Assembly: GCA_041441465.1 (NCBI GenBank)
Contig: JASDSY010000035.1
Span: forward strand, 62,001 to 126,000
From: JASDSY01 sp041441465
GTDB lineage: Bacteria; Muiribacteriota; UBA9980
Direction: 5' to 3'
Length of the DNA stretch: 64,000 nt
In this document: positions 62,732 through 64,000 of the stretch, one piece after another
Layout: each line of letters begins with the position of its first letter
How positions within the stretch are numbered: the stretch's first letter is position 1
Notes under the pieces: generated by a model
The model's database searches: none
Seen by the model: the letters and a program-made list of their open reading frames with translations, nothing else
Told to the model about the DNA's origin: nothing
Made by a program: the position numbers and the translations under genes

Positions 62732-64000
62732 ATGAACTATCCATTCTGGGATATTCCAATTTTAGGCGGTTCGATGGTAATCGCCATAGTAGCTGTTTTG
62801 CATGTAATAGTATCTCATCTGGCAGTCGGCGGAGGATTTTATATTTTTTATACCGATTTAAAAGCCGTACGCAACAACGACTTTAAGATGCTGGAATACC
62901 TGAAAAAACACGCTAAATTTTTCATGCTCCTGACTACGGTATTCGGCGCGGTATCCGGTGTCGGCATATGGTTTACGATCGCGCTCGTATCGCCGGCCGC
63001 TACTTCCACGCTGATCCATATATTTCTTTACGGCTGGGCAATTGAATGGGTGTTTTTCCTCGTCGAAATAACAGCCATAATCCTATACGTATATAAGTTC
63101 GATAAGTACACTATAAAATCAAGACAAATTGTGGCTTTTATATATTTCGCGGCAGCCTGGCTTTCGTTGTTTATAATAAACGGCATAATCACTTTTATGC
63201 TGACACCGGGCAGTTATTACGAAACGGGCAATTTCTGGGCCGCATTTTTTAATCCCACCTATTTCCCGTCGCTGTTTTTTCGAACCACTATCTGCATAGT
63301 ATTCGCAGGTATTTTCGGCATGTTCACAGCGACATTCGAAATGGACGACGAAATCAGGGAACGCGCGATAAAATACGCTTCGCTATATCTTATACCCGGA
63401 ATTTTCCTGATGCCGCTTTTCGCTGGCTGGTATTTTTATATGATACCGTACCTTTCAAAACATATAATACTCGGCGGATCGCCGTTAATAATGATATTTG
63501 CTAATATTTGCGCGGGCTCGGCTGCGCTTTTGCTGATTGCCGCCATCGCGCACGCCTGGCTCGAACCGCGGCGGTTATCGACAATATTTACAATACTTTT
63601 GATAATTTTCGCCGGCACTTTTCTCGGCACATTCGAACTTACCCGCGAAGCCATAAGAAAACCTTACACTCTTTACGGAAGAATGTATTCCAATTCGACA
63701 TACGTAGCCAAAAACAACGTACCTGAAATTAATACGCAAAATTATCTTTCGAATTTAAAATGGTCGGGCATTAAGGAAGTCACCGATTCGAACCAGCTCG
63801 AAGCCGGGCGCGAAATTTTTAAATATCAATGCCAGGCATGCCATTCGATCGAGGGTTATAATGCCGTTAAACCGTTAGTAAAGGCGTGGAGCTATGAATT
63901 CACCATGCAAAATCTACAGAAATTAAATGAACTCAAGCATTTCATGCCGCCGTTTTACGGAAGCAATATCGAAAGGCGCGTACTTGCAATTTATTTGTAT
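62732..64000 (+). CDS. cytochrome bd oxidase-like subunit I with a C-terminal heme-c motif, truncated at window end
   Basis: The frame runs off the window. The 423 visible residues begin with HVIVSHLAVGGGFYIFY and contain membrane helices including YGWAIEWVFFLVEITAI, which resemble CydA-type quinol oxidase subunits (GWIVAEVGRQPW-type residues are not all present). After about residue 355 a c-type heme site appears: CQACHSIEG near 367, followed by a Met-containing segment (HFMPPFYGS). Such CydA-like proteins with an attached cytochrome c domain exist in anaerobic and uncultured lineages. AAGGCGG lies just before the ATG at 62732. The partner subunit would be beyond the window. Confidence 0.78.
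   Translation, partial: MNYPFWDIPILGGSMVIAIVAVLHVIVSHLAVGGGFYIFYTDLKAVRNNDFKMLEYLKKHAKFFMLLTTVFGAVSGVGIWFTIALVSPAATSTLIHIFLYGWAIEWVFFLVEITAIILYVYKFDKYTIKSRQIVAFIYFAAAWLSLFIINGIITFMLTPGSYYETGNFWAAFFNPTYFPSLFFRTTICIVFAGIFGMFTATFEMDDEIRERAIKYASLYLIPGIFLMPLFAGWYFYMIPYLSKHIILGGSPLIMIFANICAGSAALLLIAAIAHAWLEPRRLSTIFTILLIIFAGTFLGTFELTREAIRKPYTLYGRMYSNSTYVAKNNVPEINTQNYLSNLKWSGIKEVTDSNQLEAGREIFKYQCQACHSIEGYNAVKPLVKAWSYEFTMQNLQKLNELKHFMPPFYGSNIERRVLAIYLY

Overview
The window is bacterial, AT-rich and densely coded, with frequent 1-4 bp gene overlaps (TAATG, ATGA). Many upstream regions carry near-consensus sigma-70 promoters (TTGACA, 17 bp, TATAAT). Lipoprotein and Sec signals, several type IV pilin/pseudopilin-type proteins, Lon, FtsH, split glycyl-tRNA synthetase (GlyQ plus GlyS), a DUF4416 protein and a bd-oxidase-like subunit carrying a heme c motif suggest an uncultured, probably anaerobic or microaerophilic diderm lineage. 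I cannot name the phylum from sequence alone.

Layout. 1-5.1 kb: a histone-deacetylase-like hydrolase, then a very AT-rich McrBC island (unknown ORF, mcrB, mcrC) whose promoter is overlapped by a large palindrome. 5.1-15 kb: housekeeping genes (VWA protein, threonine synthase, Lon, GlyS/GlyQ). 15-23 kb: a leaderless-type sensor kinase, FolC (apparently with an ATT start), an exported carboxypeptidase-regulatory-fold protein, and FtsH. 23-30 kb: an oligopeptide-type ABC ATPase and binding protein without permeases, a degenerate nucleotidyltransferase-like protein and a 894-residue lipoprotein of unknown function. 30-34 kb: ECF sigma factor, putative membrane anti-sigma and two unknown envelope proteins. 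34-41 kb: TPR protein, NtrC-type regulator, GAF sensor kinase and a pilin-like protein. 41-45 kb: a tightly coupled operon (QueG-like Fe-S protein, DUF4416, EamA transporter, TPR protein). 45-53 kb: a minor-pilin cluster with two related lipoproteins. 53-58 kb: an AT-rich operon with a clan-CD-like cysteine peptidase, a TPR protein, a membrane C39-like peptidase and a 36-residue ORF, preceded by a palindrome- and repeat-rich intergenic region. 58-64 kb: two paralogous pilin-derived proteins flanking a BaiN-type flavoprotein and a radical SAM/SPASM protein, then a truncated bd-oxidase-like subunit.

The strongest unusual signals are: (1) the second pilin-like paralog at 61615-62633 is split by a -1 frameshift at an in-frame T_TTT_TTA slippery heptamer, and the joined product is exactly as long (339 aa) as the intact paralog; (2) FolC needs an ATT start to have its conserved N terminus; (3) promoters with the -10 box only 6 nt from the ATG imply leaderless mRNAs; (4) the operon with two cysteine peptidases and a small peptide; (5) nested palindromes of similar architecture beside the two most AT-rich islands. 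No rRNA, tRNA, CRISPR array, transposase or phage gene was recognised.
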